Shown here: positions 10,697-22,839 of the stretch, in pieces
Layout of the letters: the number at the start of each line of letters is the position of its first letter
How positions within the stretch are numbered: position 1 is the stretch's first letter
NCBI GenBank assembly: GCA_035235625.1
Contig: CP141142.1
Span: 30,080,995-30,144,994 of the forward strand
DNA from: Saururus chinensis
Lineage: Eukaryota; Streptophyta; Magnoliopsida; Piperales; Saururaceae
Direction of reading: 5' to 3'
Length of the DNA stretch: 64,000 bases
Program-made: the position numbers and the translations under genes
The notes under the pieces: generated by a model
Seen by the model: the letters and a program-made list of their open reading frames with translations, nothing else
Databases searched by the model: none
What the model was told of the DNA's origin: nothing

Positions 10697-13535
10697 GGTT
10701 AATTTTTTACTCTTTAATAAAATTATTTTAAGATCTCATATATTGCATAACTTATGGTATATTGTTCATAAGGAGGTCACAATGCTCACGAAGGCTCGTA
10801 CTTTTGTAGGTGAATAGCTCAGTCAGTGCATGTGATCGACTTTGGCAGAAGCGAATGAAGCTAGTGATTTAATAATTCTTCTTTAGGAAATAGATGTGAT
10901 CTTTAGGGTGTCATAGGTGTTGAAGTTGGCTTTTTTTAATTTTTTAGGATTCAATAACAAATCTTTTGAATATTGCAAAACTATTATCCATTGAAAAAGT
11001 GTGATTTTGATACGAAAGCTATATGTGATATTTCTTTTGGACTGAATTGTGCTACATGCAAGAGCAATAAATCTTTCTTTATCACTATATTTCTTTACCT
11101 TAGTTTGCAATTGTAAATAACCCTTCTCTCATGAGCCAAGTGATAGTGATGGATGTTGGTTTTGGCACTCGAAAACAAAGGTAACATCCATATTCAGGTT
11201 CTTTTTTATTGCCACTTCTTGTTAGTGTCTTCTTTGTTTTTTCCAATCATGGGATTTTTCTGATTGAACAAAAACTAAGATCATAGCAGGCGAAGTGGTT
11301 AAGTGGTTACATAACATGGTACTGGAGCCATAAGTTCAATTTCTGGGGAAAGTGTGTTCACTGTTTTGTGTGTGCTGCCCATGTTTGAGTTCATGCATGA
11401 TGCTTACTGGCAGGGAAGTTTGAGTATTGTCAAGATTAGTTGTTAGTTATTTCCCTCACATCTTAAATTTTTGGGTGAAGTGGGTAATTAGTAATATTAA
11501 AGTAGAATAGTTATGATCAAATTATGCAATTTAGTGATATTTATAGTCGGACAAAAATGAATTGCCAGTGTTCTCTTCACAATAATCAGCCTTCATTCAT
11601 GAACTAATGTTTTGCTTTTTGCTTTCTGTATGTCATTATCTAATCAAGGAAAATATGAAGCCATTACGGGAAATTTTCTGGAATCTGACAGTTTATCCAT
11701 GTTAAACCCAATATGGTAATTATTTTGTAACAAATGTTCATTTATTCTGTTTTAGATCCATAATAATAGATGTATTTCTTCTTTCAGCCTAATTTAAGTG
11801 CATCCTGGCTATTTCAAAGGGCCAGAAGTTCTAGGATCAGTTCTTGAAGGAAGCAGAGTTTTGTTTTGTTTGAATTTCTTCCTGTGCATGTTCATGTACA
11901 GTGCTTAGTGGTGATTGCATGTGTGGGGAATATTAATGTTGAAAATTGATAGTCCCTTCCTAACAGCTTAAGCATTTAGGTGAAGTAATTAAGTAGCAAT
12001 ACTCATTATTGACTGAAAGACTAAACCTCATAATTTAGACAGTAAGACGTCTCTACAAAATTAATAAACTTCATACAGAGTTTTTCCTTTCTCAGCCTGC
12101 ACTGAAGAGAAAAAAACTGAAGCTATGGTTAGGTGATGTTTTATTTAAATGCCTAGGATCTTGTGGCTCCAATTTTCAAACTGTAAGAGATCGTCTATTG
12201 CATTTTGCTTCATTTTCTCGGCTATCTATGTGTGAACTTATAGGTTTGAAAGTTGGCAATAATATTTCATTACCTATAGTAATTTTAAATTTTTGGCTCC
12301 TACGTGATTTGCTTTCCAACGCAATATTATCTTGTGAGACCTGGAATCGGACTTTTTTGTTTAGTATGCTGATTTTGAAAAAAAATTACTGGTTCGTGCT
12401 CTTACCATATCCCTGTTTGTATACATGTTTTTTTGTCTTACCACTACTAAATTGGTGTTCTTCTCCACCTTTCTTACTTGGTTGATCCTGAGTAAGCTGT
12501 TTATGAATGTTTTAGCTTTTAGTTGATTGTTCTTTGAATATTTAAGAGAAGAGTTACATTGAATTTTATTATCTAATTTGATGTTTTCCTAAAAATCTTT
12601 TGGGGCTTTTAGTGTCTTCCGTGTTTTTTCCAATTTTGAGATTTTTTTGATTGAACAAAATCTAAGATCATTGCAGGCATGCTTATTGAGATCCTGAGCC
12701 TCTACGTGGCCTTTTGCATTATTAGGCATTTATTTAGATGTGATCTAGATTTAGAATATGGTAATCATACTTGAAGTGACATCATACTTCTGTATTGTGG
12801 ATCTTATATAATTTTCAGGAAAACCTCTACTGCAGAGATTAGATGTTTCCATTTTTTATTTTACAACCTTGCTAGTTAATTTTTTCGTATTGTGGCTTTG
12901 CTGCATCGACTATGGCACATGAGGCTATGCTGAAACCTTGGGCTGATGCATCCCTGCACCTGTGCTTTTTTTTTTTTTCTCATTTATACAGGGCTTCTCT
13001 CTTATACAAGGCACACATTTTACTCCGTTCTTAATGTTGCAAAATGTTAGTCATGTTCGTTCTGATAGACCTTGTAGCCTGAAATGAGGGTGATGATGCA
13101 CGTGCTGTTGCATGAGAGTTCCAATATTTAGTATGTCTTTTCTACAGTGTAGACTGTATTCTCTTAGCTTCTGTATCGTCCTGAACGCTATTTATTCATT
13201 CAAAGCAGTTCATGTATCTTTTATGAAACAGGTCATTTATCTTTTATGAAACCCGCACCTAAACTTGTTTTCTTATACAGTCACGATTGTTACTATGCTT
13301 TTGAAGTCTTAATTCTCAGGTCTATCTTGCGATGTGTCAAGAATATATGACCTTTGTAGTGAAAAGGCTAAAAGACTTCCGCCCGTGTAGTAGGCGCTGA
13401 AGCTACATTTATTTGGTCTTACTACATATTAACTATTAAAAAGCTTTTCACTAGTCTCTTGCCCATTTAATTACAATATCACCTTCCATTTGTATACCAT
13501 TGTCTTTTGTTCCAGTCTCATTAACTGTCTCACAG
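10697..13535 (+). other. Intron-like host DNA upstream of a bZIP exon
   Basis: The composition and T-rich texture resemble plant introns. A possible exon at 11136-11180 reads 'PSDSDGCWFWHSKTK', ends at AAG|GTAACA and is in phase with the exon at 13536, but nothing else supports it. An internal duplication is visible: 11205-11320 and 12595-12685 share 'tagtgtcttc', 'gattgaacaaaa', 'tctaagatcat' and 'gcaggc'. A weaker pair is 11370-11500 with 11880-12010. No other gene seen. Confidence 0.4.
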
Positions 13536-13595
13536 ACACTTTGTAGGCTAACTCAGAATCGGGAAGCAGCAAGAAAGAGTTGTTTGAGGAAGAAA
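13536..13595 (+). CDS. TGA-type bZIP factor, basic-region exon (fragment)
   Basis: The 20 codons read 'TLCRLTQNREAARKSCLRKK', the DNA-contacting basic region of clade D (TGA) bZIP factors. The family form is N-x-x-A-A-x-K-S-R, which bind TGACG elements in defence and stress promoters in the nucleus. The exon is preceded by a pyrimidine-rich tract ending CACAG and followed by a GT donor directly after the last Lys codon, the intron position usual in TGA genes. The invariant Arg after Lys-Ser, which contacts DNA in plant bZIPs, reads Cys here (TGT for CGT). That is a CpG-type transition and would be expected to damage DNA binding. Together with the truncated next exon it points to a pseudogene or relic. 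Confidence 0.8.
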
Positions 13596-13723
13596 GTGGG
13601 AATATTTTCTGACCTCAGTTTTGGTATACCAGAAAATTATGCTGTGTTATGAGCCAACGTTTCTTCTATTTTGTTGACTAATGAAGTCGTTTTAAAGACA
13701 AGAATGATATTAATATTTACAAG

Positions 13724-13789
13724 AAAACAACTATCTTGCTAGAACCTTTTCCACATGAACTTTTTGAACGTGTGGAGCAGTATTTAGAT
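13724..13789 (+). other. Exon-like segment of unknown identity
   Basis: A 22-codon open segment (starting 'KTTILLEPFPHELFERVEQ') lies between TTTACAAG and a GTAAGC donor, and both junctions are in phase 0. It sits inside the intron between the two bZIP exons, where TGA genes have no exon. It may be a chance reading frame, a cryptic exon or a nested gene fragment. I do not recognise the peptide. Confidence 0.25.
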
Positions 13790-14673
13790 GTAAGCTGCCT
13801 CCTTATGTAACAAATGAACTGTCAGAAACAGATAATTATCTCAATCTTTATTTTTTACTTTTTTGAGGTTAATATGCAAGTTCTTTAACCTCAAAATCTA
13901 GATGAACAGCTTGTGGACCATTCTTCCTTATTATATGACCATAAGATTAAGGAAGCACACTTCAAAAGCTCAGAAATACTCCTTAGCACTATATTTATAA
14001 CACAATGAGCTACTCTTTCATTTGTATTATCATAAATTTGTTTATGGTGAAGCTATCATTACATGCTTTGCTGCTCTTATTGAGTTTCTTTGTTGTTGCC
14101 AACATGCCGTTTATCTGATTTTTATAAATTTATATATGTCACATGCTAACAGATATGTAGACCGACCGTGTCCTCGCAATTGAGAATGAGAAAATGAGAT
14201 GCTACAGTATCAAGTACAAGACCCTTGTATATGGAGGTATCTTAATTAATAGTAGGGTTCTGTGTGTATTTCCTCGTTATTTTCTTTTCATCCCCTCTTG
14301 GTTAATATTAAAATTTAAGATGTAAGCTATGGAAATATTGAATTTCACCTACATCCAAACATATTTGCAGACAATTTTGTCTTGTATACCATTTTGTGTT
14401 ACAGCATGTTTGCAATCCATTGTCAGATATCACCACTATCCTTTAGGTTTATATACTTATTCACCGTTTCTACTATGTTGTATGCTAAGTTATGAGAAAA
14501 CGGTCATTTATATTGTAAAACTTGGACAGGTTCTCCCTTTCTTGCCATCTTGAATGAGCATAAAATGGCTTTGGCATTTTCCCACACTGTGCATTTGCTG
14601 GTTGACTGCTTCTATTATCGCATCCTTCCTTGTGTATGCTATTGAAAATTGTCTTTGTCACCGTGTTTTATAG

Positions 14674-14745
14674 GCATATATTCAACAGCTCGAGAGAAGC
14701 CAATTGAAGCTTGCACAACTGGAAGAAGAGATTAGTGACCCATGA
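14674..14745 (+). pseudogene. TGA-type bZIP factor, leucine-zipper exon, truncated
   Basis: After a TTATAG acceptor the codons read 'AYIQQLERSQLKLAQLEEEI', the start of the TGA zipper ('AYVQQLE.SRLKL.QLEQEL' in the family). The phase is compatible with the exon at 13536-13595, so the two blocks are one gene interrupted by a 1078-bp intron. After 'EEEI' the family sequence 'LQRARQQG' is missing. Three other codons and a TGA stop follow, and the DNA soon passes into CACTA subterminal repeats (to 15568). The large DOG1-like carboxyl domain of TGA factors is not present downstream in the window. I infer that a transposon insertion or deletion removed the 3' part. Confidence 0.78.
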
Positions 14746-14789
14746 AACAAAGATAGAGTGACCCATGGTACACCTAGCTATCTTATGAT

Positions 14790-15568
14790 TTATTTTTGTC
14801 ACCAAATTTTTTGTTTGTCCCAAATAGACATAGTCATGTATACATTTTTGGGACAATTATTTATTCCAATTACATGATACACTTTATTAGAAGCATATAC
14901 TGCAACAAATTTTATTTGTGGCTAATATGTTGTCCTTTTGGGATGAGTAATTTTTGTCGCAAATACCACATGTATAATTTAAGAAGGTATTTTGCAATAA
15001 ATATATCTTATCGTAAATGAAAAAATATATATTATTTGTTGCAAAAAAAATTTATATTATTTTTAAATAATTATTTTTGTAAGAAAATAATTTGATTTAG
15101 CAATAAATCGCTTTGTTGCAAATGTATATATCATTTGAGACGAACCAATATTGTGGCAAACAAATCATTTAAATATTTCTTTATAAAATTAATATCATTT
15201 GTGACAAAAATTTATTATTACAATATTAAAATAATTATTAAAAAATATAAACTTTTTTTATTTGCAACAAATAAATATTGTTGCAAAAAAATGTTAAAAA
15301 TATTTTTTATTCGTGTGTACATATTATATTTTTCGCAACATATTAGTAGTATTTGCAACTTATTATCTAGTTTTTTGCAACAAAAACTATTGTTACAAAA
15401 GGGTTATATTTGTGGCAAATGATATTTTGCGGCAAATTACTTTTTGACACATGCTTTTTGCAATAATTTGGCAACAAAATATTTTTTATTGCAAAAACAA
15501 TATTGCAACAAAAATGTACCTTTTTGAAACAAATTTACGTGCTGCAAAAACCAATTTTTGTTGTAGTG
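14790..15568 (+). mobile_element. CACTA element C: TTTGTTGCAAA-type subterminal array and right end
   Basis: About 770 bp are filled with short motifs of the form 'TTTGTTGCAAA', 'TTTGTCGCAAA' or 'TGCAACAAA' on both strands. They end in 'CCAATTTTTGTTGTAGTG' at 15568. The last bases are the same CACTA terminus as at 9387 and 58851, but the subterminal motif is unrelated to AGCGACGCT, so this is a different CACTA family. I did not find a clear left terminus; the left limit is where the motif density drops. It lies just downstream of the broken bZIP zipper exon. Confidence 0.75.
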
Positions 15569-16251
15569 ACCACAATTTTCATGCATTATTCCTTAGTAAA
15601 AAAATAATCTTGGGACTGACTTGCAGTCAACAATGAGAAATAATTCTTAGTTCATATGTACTTCTTACAAAATAAAATATTATTTGGACACTAAAATCCA
15701 TTTGAAAGCTATGGGATGTGTCAGGCTCTTATGTTGGCAACGGCAGTTTTATCATTCTCATAAAGCTGATGAACACATTGACAAATCGAACTTACATAGC
15801 TGATTAACACAATGGAGAAATTTTCTTCTCACGTGGATACTCCATATGGAAAAGCCATTATTGAAGCTCACCCTCCCACTCTAAGAACCCTGGTAACCTG
15901 ACTTCCAGCCCATAATAAAGCCATTACTTTGAGAAACCTGCAAATAAAAATTCATATATAAGAAGTTCATTAACATTTATAAGCATAAACGTTTTAAGCC
16001 CAAAAAATAGGTAGATAGGATGATTGAATGATTAAGATTTAAAACCTTTCAACAGCTGCAAAATATCCCATTTTTCCCGGAGCTGGAGAAACATTGAACC
16101 TGGAATACAAGGTTGACCCAACAACATGGATATACTCATTTTTCCAGAAAGGATAACACATGCGCAAAATATTGTTTCATGTCACTTAAAATTCTTTTGG
16201 CATCCAACATCAATTCCAAGCCTCCCCCTTCCACCTCTTGAAAATAAAAAA
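15569..16251. other. No gene seen
   Basis: AT-rich unique-looking sequence between a CACTA terminus and the first MULE end. It may be more of the host locus that carried the bZIP gene, but no conserved exon is visible. Confidence 0.4.
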
Positions 16252-16375
16252 GGAGTTTTTTCTATATTGCCTGGCCAAAGAATGAAATATTCCATATTGC
16301 CTAGATTTTAAATAGAAATGCCATATGACCTATTTGTGGACCAAAATACCCTTAGGTTTCACTATATCATGTTTT
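16252..16375 (+). repeat. MULE terminal region shared with 41949-42095
   Basis: Aligned features in the same order are 'gagtttttt', 'attgcctggcc', 'aagaa', 'tattcc', 'aaatgc', 'ccttagg' or 'ccctagg', and 'atatc.tg'. The match stops abruptly at the left in both copies, as expected at a transposon boundary. Confidence 0.65.
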
Positions 16376-16594
16376 AAATGTTCATAGTAATAAATGAACA
16401 CCCAAATAGTGTTATGTCATTCCGGTGTACTGGGAGTCATTGGCGGTGAATGGAACTTGCCGGTGGGAGCTGACCGGCGGTGACTCACCTACAAGAATCG
16501 ATGAACAAGAAAAAATGTTTTTTGAGACCGCAGACGCTGTGTGAGTGCTCTAAAAGCTGCATTTCATAGAAAAGATCATTCTTTCACACCGATC

Positions 16595-19500
16595 ATGGAT
16601 AGGATTGGTATTTGTATCCATTATAACGGAGAGGTAAGCAATGACAACATGTATATTGGTGGAATGGCACGGTTGATGAACATTTTATCTGTCGGTGTGC
16701 TTCGGCGAGCTGCTGGGGCAAGTCAAAGCACGAATTTTTGTCAATGGTAATGTTAGTTTGAAGTATTTAATTTCATCCTCCCAATCATCCATGATATATG
16801 AATTACAAGACGAGGAGGACACCAATCAGTGTTCTCCATTCATAAGAAGGTGAATAAGGAGGTGTTATCGTTATATGCCAAGATAAAACAGCTTGAAAAT
16901 GGTGATAAATCACCATCACCCTCCTTTGAAAGGAACCAGACAGTCAATAGAGCTGAATCACCCGACGTAATGGCTCATCCCAGCTCTTATGTTGGATTTC
17001 ATACCAAATTCAATGAAACTCAGTTCACCTTTGAAACTGTCAGGTAACAATATTGAATCTTTAGATTATACGCAATTGGTATATTTCATGTACTTGAGAC
17101 CACGATATTGAACTTATTGTGTTAAGGGTAAATCATATTGTTTGAAGTTATAAACATGACCTATAATATATCATATTAGTAATTACACAATATACACATG
17201 CGATAGAGCAATTATGTGTTCCATCGTAGATATAATAACACAACATGCATTCATGTCGTGGTTTCAATAACACATTTTGAAATGTTTGCATGTTAACAAA
17301 ATACACAATGTCGACTGATGTTGCATTTTTTTAACACGATAATGTGCAACGCAAATTGGGAGAATCGGGAAACTTCCCCTCAACAAATTCATGTCAATCA
17401 TTTTTCACCAATCCAGCAAGTACAGAACCTGAAATAGAAGTCAATCAGAATAGATCGGAGGAATTATCGCCAATGATGGGTGGGACAAGGACATCATTTG
17501 ATAACTACGAACCTCCATGTAGCCCTTGTAATTACGACGGTGGACAAGGCGAAGAAGATGAAAATATGTGGGGTAAGGATCTATGGTACGATAATGATAT
17601 AGTTGACATGGAAAGTATGTCTGACCACAAAGAATTTGGAAACAGTGAGGTTCCCAGTAATGTCGATGTTGAGGTGGAGGCAAATTGAGATACCGCCGAT
17701 GATTTAAACATGTTGGAACCGAATATTAATGAAGGCCAGCTAATGACGGGTAGCTTGCAAGCTAAGGATTAGCAGAAGCTCCACCAATTAGATGCACATT
17801 TTCTAAGCCTGTTGCATTTTAAGAGGGTCTTGATCGACTTAGCAATAAAGGCGAATTTTACATATCGTGTTGTGGATGAAAATTGGAATACGTACGTCAC
17901 AAAGTGCCCCAATGAATCTTGTAACTGGTACATAAGGGCTTCAAATATAGGAGATCATGTGACTGTAACAAGGTTAGTGCCGATTCATGTGGAACCCAAA
18001 GGAAGTCAACTGACCATTCCCTAGCATCGCACCTTTGGATAGCGAGAAAATGTTATGGCCTCTTTAAAAACTTGGTGGTCATTACACCTAAAAGCATAGC
18101 AAGTTATATTTTGAAGCACTGGGGCATAACTACGAACTACAAAAAATGCTAGCGCACAGGTATTGCATGAGAAGAATCGAAATGTTGATTTAGTGTCACA
18201 ATATGTTAGTTTGTTGTGTTATTGTTTACATGCTTAAACTATAGTTAGAATATGCACTCACACGATATACATCAATATCGTGTTACCATAAACACAACCA
18301 GGCATTGTGTATGGATTTCGATCACACGGAAATATAAAATGTCGTGTGATTGGGAACAAGATGTAAGCCGGTGTCGTATAACATTTACTAAATTGTATTT
18401 GGTCATGCAGGTAAAGCTCTGACTGATTTAATAGATGGTGACCCAAACGAATCCTACCACATACTTCCTTCTTACAGGAGGCAGATAGAATATATAAATC
18501 CGGGAAGTGTAGTTGTGCCAGTGAGATCATGTGACATTCCCAGACCTATGGGTGGGTACAATTTCAAAAGAGTATTCTGGATGTTTGGCCATGTTGCGAG
18601 AGCTTTCAGAACAACCTTGAGGCCATTGCTAATGGTTGATGCAACCTTCTTGAAATGAAAGTATCTTGGACAGCTATTGATAGCAACTGCACTGAATGGG
18701 AACAATAATATGTTGTGCATTGCATTTGCAGTGGTTGAGAACAGATGTGAGAAAACTTGGTATTGGTTTCTTGAGTTGCTTAGAAATCATCTATTCTATG
18801 ATCCTCCAGCCGAGTTGGATACAATCTTTTTAGATAGACAGAAGGGATTAACAAATGTTGTGAAGAAAATTTTCTTATCAACACACCTTGGGTATTGCAT
18901 CCGTCACATGGCAGCAAATATGCTAGACAGATTCAAGGACAACTACCTAAAGAATGTGTACGATGAAACAATAAACAATATTAAAGAACACAATCCGGAA
19001 GAATATGCTTGGCTAAATAAGATTGGTTCATATCACTGGGCTAATGTATCATTTCCAGGGAAAAGATATGGGACACTCAGCTCAAATAGGTATAGAAGTG
19101 CAAATGTAATGTTCAAAAAAGCTAGATCAATGCCTATAACGAGTTTAATTGAGCACATGAGGGAGCACACAATGGCATTATTTGAAAGATGTTGTACGGA
19201 CGGACAGAATATGATGGAAGAGTTAACCCCATTCGCCCAAAAATACATCGAAAACAGGCGAGAAGAAGCAAGGAATGTGATTGTATTGCTTGTGTCAATG
19301 TATGAATTCTAGGTTAACTCAGTATATCACCAGGTACATTGCATTCATACGGCGATGTACATAGCTTGTGTTCATTTATGCGTAAGGGCTTCATATCGTG
19401 TTAGTTTACACATGCTATTGTCCTTGAATGTGTAAGTAGATACAACTTACAACATGATTGTAAGACACGTCATGTAATCGAGAACACACTAAATTCCTTT

Positions 19501-20010
19501 ATCATGCTCTCTTACTCACAATATTTTCTTCACAGGATGAGGTAAACCTAGTTGATCATACCTGCACATGTGGAATGTTTCAAGGTCTACCATGTAAGCA
19601 TGCAATCACAGCAATCGATAATAGACACTTCTATGTGTTTGAGTACTACGAAAGATGGTACTCTACTGAAATGTATAAACTGACCTATTGAGAGCCCTTA
19701 CACCCAATGAAGGATCGACAACAGTGGGCACCGGCTGGAATTATGCCTACATTCAACCCACCTATCCCTCAAAAGCAGCGGGAGCGTCCACGAAAAACTC
19801 GGATAGAGTAACAACCGCCTCTCAAAGACCCACAAAAATGTGGAACATGTGGTTAGTTGGGTCACAACCGTAAACGATGTACCGGTGCACAAGGAGGGCC
19901 CCCCAAAGTGGCAGATGTACCAACGAAAAGCCAAAGGAGGTTGAATAATAGTGCACGCAAACGGTGGAAGGAAGGAGAGCATCGATCAGGCTTACCTTTT
20001 CCACCCCCAT
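16595..20010 (+). pseudogene. MURA-type MULE transposase, decayed
   Basis: The start at 16595 begins 'MDRIGICIHYNGEV', typical of plant MULE proteins. After a +1 frameshift near 16693 the frame continues 'ELLGQVKARIFVNG'. A Zn-binding MuDR domain follows at 17812-18160 (C-x4-C-x-W-x-x-R-A), with a frame change before 'CGTQRKSTDHSLASHLW'. The DDE core at 18400-19310 has 'LLMVDATFLK' (first Asp), a TGA stop, 'AFAVVENRCEKTWYWFLEL', 'FLDRQKGLTNVV' (second Asp), 'HLGYCIRHMAANM', and 'ARSMPITSLIEHMREHT'. In the usual SN..ES.N segment the Glu appears replaced ('SNRYRSANVMF'). A SWIM zinc finger, 'CTCGMFQGLPCKHAITAI', starts at 19563 after an intron. A CCHC knuckle near 19838-19880 has an in-frame TAG. 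With at least two stops and three frame changes it cannot make full-length enzyme. Confidence 0.9.
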
Positions 20011-20279
20011 TCTTTAGCTGAAATTTTTTGTATGTATGTTGTGTTATCAACAAGACGGAATATGAAATTAGTGTGTTTCAGAAAATATGACATAATGTAA
20101 ATAGGGTATACTGTATATGTATATCATGTAATCGACAACATGACCAAAATGGTGTACGTGTTGCTAATTACACGATAATATCAATCGATTATTAATTTTG
20201 CAGTCAAGAGTCTCCATTGCTTACATGATATAGGTAATAACGTGTGTCCGAACCCACAACAATGACAGGATCGTATTGA

Positions 20280-21070
20280 CCCGATGCCTGATGCATTATT
20301 CCCAAAGCATCAATACCTTCATTTACAAGAGATAGGTAGTGGTGTAGAGGAGTGTCTCTATGGGCCACGACTTGTATGGGTTCGACAGAAATTCCATGAT
20401 AATTTCCTTAACTGCCTCTGTCTGAACCTCAAGGTGGAACACCAACTCTGTGTCAAGATAGTCCTTTGGCCGCAGACTTGTCTCCTCCTTGTTCATCTTA
20501 GTCGTTGTGTCCTCTTCGACATCTTCAACGTTGTGGATACTCGATCTCCATTACGTCTGCATCTACTGGAGAAGTATCTGATAATGTGCCTTCACTGGAA
20601 ATTGCGATTGGGGCTGCTGTTTCCAAGGTGGGAGACTTTGGATGTGCCTAACAGATAATGCTTGGGCCAGGGACTGATGCCAAAGGTACTTCATCACTAG
20701 GTTTTCCAGGCTGGTGACTGTGTCCAAACTTTGCTAGCTTCTCATCAATGTAGCTGCTGAAACACTTCGACTTCTTCATTACTTGAGCTAAAACTTTCTT
20801 CACAGGCTCCTCACCTTGAGCAGGTGGTTCAACTGCAGTGGACCTCAACTTTCGTTGCACAGGAGGTAAGATGGGAGTGCCAGGAGCATCTTTCTGCTTC
20901 ACTCTTATTTTTATTGCTTGTTTGGGCACTGCTCTTTTATTCGCTTGTTGGGGTGCATCCGAACCCTTCAAGGGTTGTTCCAGAATCTCTAGTTGGTTTG
21001 CGGTCCCTTACAGGGTTGTTCCAGCACATCGCAAACTTGAGCCACAACCTCCTGGGGACGTCTTTTCCCA
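20280..21070 (-). pseudogene. MULE-borne accessory gene remnant (Ulp1-MULE type)
   Basis: On the minus strand a Lys/Pro-rich segment at 20971-20648 ('RKLRSTAVEPPAQGEEPVKK', then 'KCFSSYIDEKLAKFG') is followed, in another frame, by 'EETSLRPKDYLDTELVFHL' and 'EFLSNPYKSWPIETLLY'. The coding texture and the convergent position behind a MURA gene fit the accessory genes of Ulp1-carrying MULEs, whose middle region is variable and charged. No catalytic His/Asp/Cys segment is visible in this copy. Frame changes make it a pseudogene. The link with the plus-strand gene in MULE 2 rests on position, not on clear sequence similarity. Confidence 0.5.
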
Positions 21071-21094
21071 AGTCCAAAATATCCCTTATATAGT

Positions 21095-22556
21095 TAACTA
21101 AGTCAGTTTAGGTATTAGACCTTTAATAAGAATTAAATTCAACTTAGAATGGCCTTTCTTGGGAAACTGCTGGCTCCAACGATGGACTGCTACAATAACT
21201 AATCAATCGCCCATCATCTCAGCTTCATTTTACAAAGAACTGCTATAGTACCCTATCTATCGCTACAACAACTAATTGATTGATGCTACAATACCAAAGT
21301 TTAAATAACTTTCCAATTAATCAAATTTTTAGTCCCTATTAATCTCAAATGAAAAATTTTCATACTTATGTCATTTTCACTTATTCTTTTTCTGCCACTC
21401 TAATATGATAAACTCTTTTTATCCTAAGTGTGTGATGAGATGTGCACACATGTTTTTCCTGCAAAAATACTTTGGAGTCTTTTAATATGCTTTATCTTCA
21501 CCATGTGATCTTGAACAGTAAACATTCTATTCTGTGACTCAAATTATACATCAATTTGACATTGTTTTGTTCACAGAAGTAAGTCAATACAATATATATG
21601 GTCGCATATGTTCTTACAAACCCAACTAGGAAAAAACTATGGAATACTCTGTCTAGATTAACTATATAGTATGTAATGTAGAGACTACAGAGTTGCCAAT
21701 TACAAAGAACAAATACTTATTTTTCTTCACATGGCTAGTTCTTCACACTATAATTCTAAATCAACCACTTTTTAGTTGTTTACTGGTAATAGTTTGATCT
21801 TCTCTCTTCTTTGTGTTCTTTGATCACTCTAGATCTTTCATCCCCTCCTTTGGAATGAATATTCTTTCTCCTTGATCTTCTCACCAACAATCTTCATCAA
21901 AACACCATGCCACAAATGTGTTTCTTAAGAATCTTTCAAGTCAAAACCTATATATTTAATCATTTGCAAGGATGACTTGTTTGTTTTTATTTTTTCATGA
22001 ATCTCATTCTCTAAGAATTTATCTTATCTAGAAGACTAATTTTCTCGTATTTAAAACCTTCTAGTTTCTCATTGGATGACCTAAGGTTTCCTTCTAGAGA
22101 GAACTTAACTTTTCCCTTTTTGGCTCAAGTTTAGCCTAAGTAGTTGAACTTCCTTTCTAAAGACTTTTTACCCTCAGCCATTTCCAAATTAGATTTGGAA
22201 AGAGAGTCAAATATCACATGTTTTGATTTGACAATTGCCTCAAACTTCCTAATTTTTTTGCCCCAATCAATGGCTTGTTTGAAGAATTTCTCATGTCATA
22301 TAAAGATTTTCTTCCTTCATATTGTTCAAGATCATATTTTGCAGTGTTTGATTCTTGAGTTCTTTTTTTAGGGTTATTCATCTCTATACAATGCTATGTA
22401 TTTGGATGTATTATCTTCAAATTCATAAGAAAAAAGTATAGTCATTATATATCAAGTAAAAACAAGCAGGCAAGGAGAAATAATCAAGGAGAGAATCTAA
22501 GTAGCAAAAACTAAGCAAATATTCAAAATAACTATATAAAAACCTTAGCTACCACT
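21095..22556 (-). mobile_element. Rearranged Ty1-copia LTR and internal fragments
   Basis: On the minus strand an LTR start 'TGTAAGAACATATG' lies at 21618 and runs towards 21095. It matches the start of the solo LTR at 27664. Next to it, 21619-21840 matches the middle of the same LTR family ('TTTTTTCCTAGTTGGGTTT'), in an order that requires a rearrangement or nested insertion. 21840-22540 may hold a gag remnant on minus (Lys/Glu/Asn-rich frames with stops). A primer-binding-like 'TGGTAGCTAAGG' lies on minus at about 22544-22555, directly beside the LTR end at 22557. Confidence 0.6.
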
Positions 22557-22839
22557 TGTGAATTTAAGATTCTTCCCTTGAGAACCACCATAACCAAAAA
22601 GTCAATTAACGACCATGATATAGAACCTCTTTACTTATGTAGGAATTTGAACTACTTGCTATGTATTAAATAATCATATTCTAGAACTTAATAACCAATC
22701 ACACAAATAAAATTATGCAAGAGAATATTTTTGTGGAAACCCAAACTAGTATATAACCACATGACCATCTAAGGCTTATTAAGTAATACACCAAAATTAA
22801 AACCTTATAGACTCAAGTGTTATCATCACTAGAAACCCC
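22557..22839 (-). mobile_element. Copia LTR D, 3' part (split by element A)
   Basis: The minus-strand LTR end ('TTAAATTCACA', then AG and a TGGTAGC primer site) lies at 22557. The LTR body ('CTAGTTTGGGTTTCCAC') runs up to the insertion point of element A at 22839 and continues at 26346. Confidence 0.6.

Larger units (their letters stand above)
16252..21090 (+). mobile_element. MULE 1 (Mutator-like element)
   Basis: The left end, 'GGAGTTTTTTCTATATTGCC' followed by 'TGGCCAAAGAATGAAATATT', is repeated at 41949 at the edge of the second MULE, which supports it as the element terminus. The interior holds a MURA-type transposase pseudogene on plus and a convergent accessory gene remnant on minus. 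The right terminal inverted repeat was not found; the element seems to be cut near 21090 by copia LTR DNA. The TSD could not be determined. Non-coding parts carry many TCGTGT/ACACGA motifs shared with MULE 2. Confidence 0.75.

Noticed and set aside
14166..14240. Possible additional bZIP basic-region block
   Set aside because: Only a few residues fit, with stops. The clear basic region is at 13536-13595.
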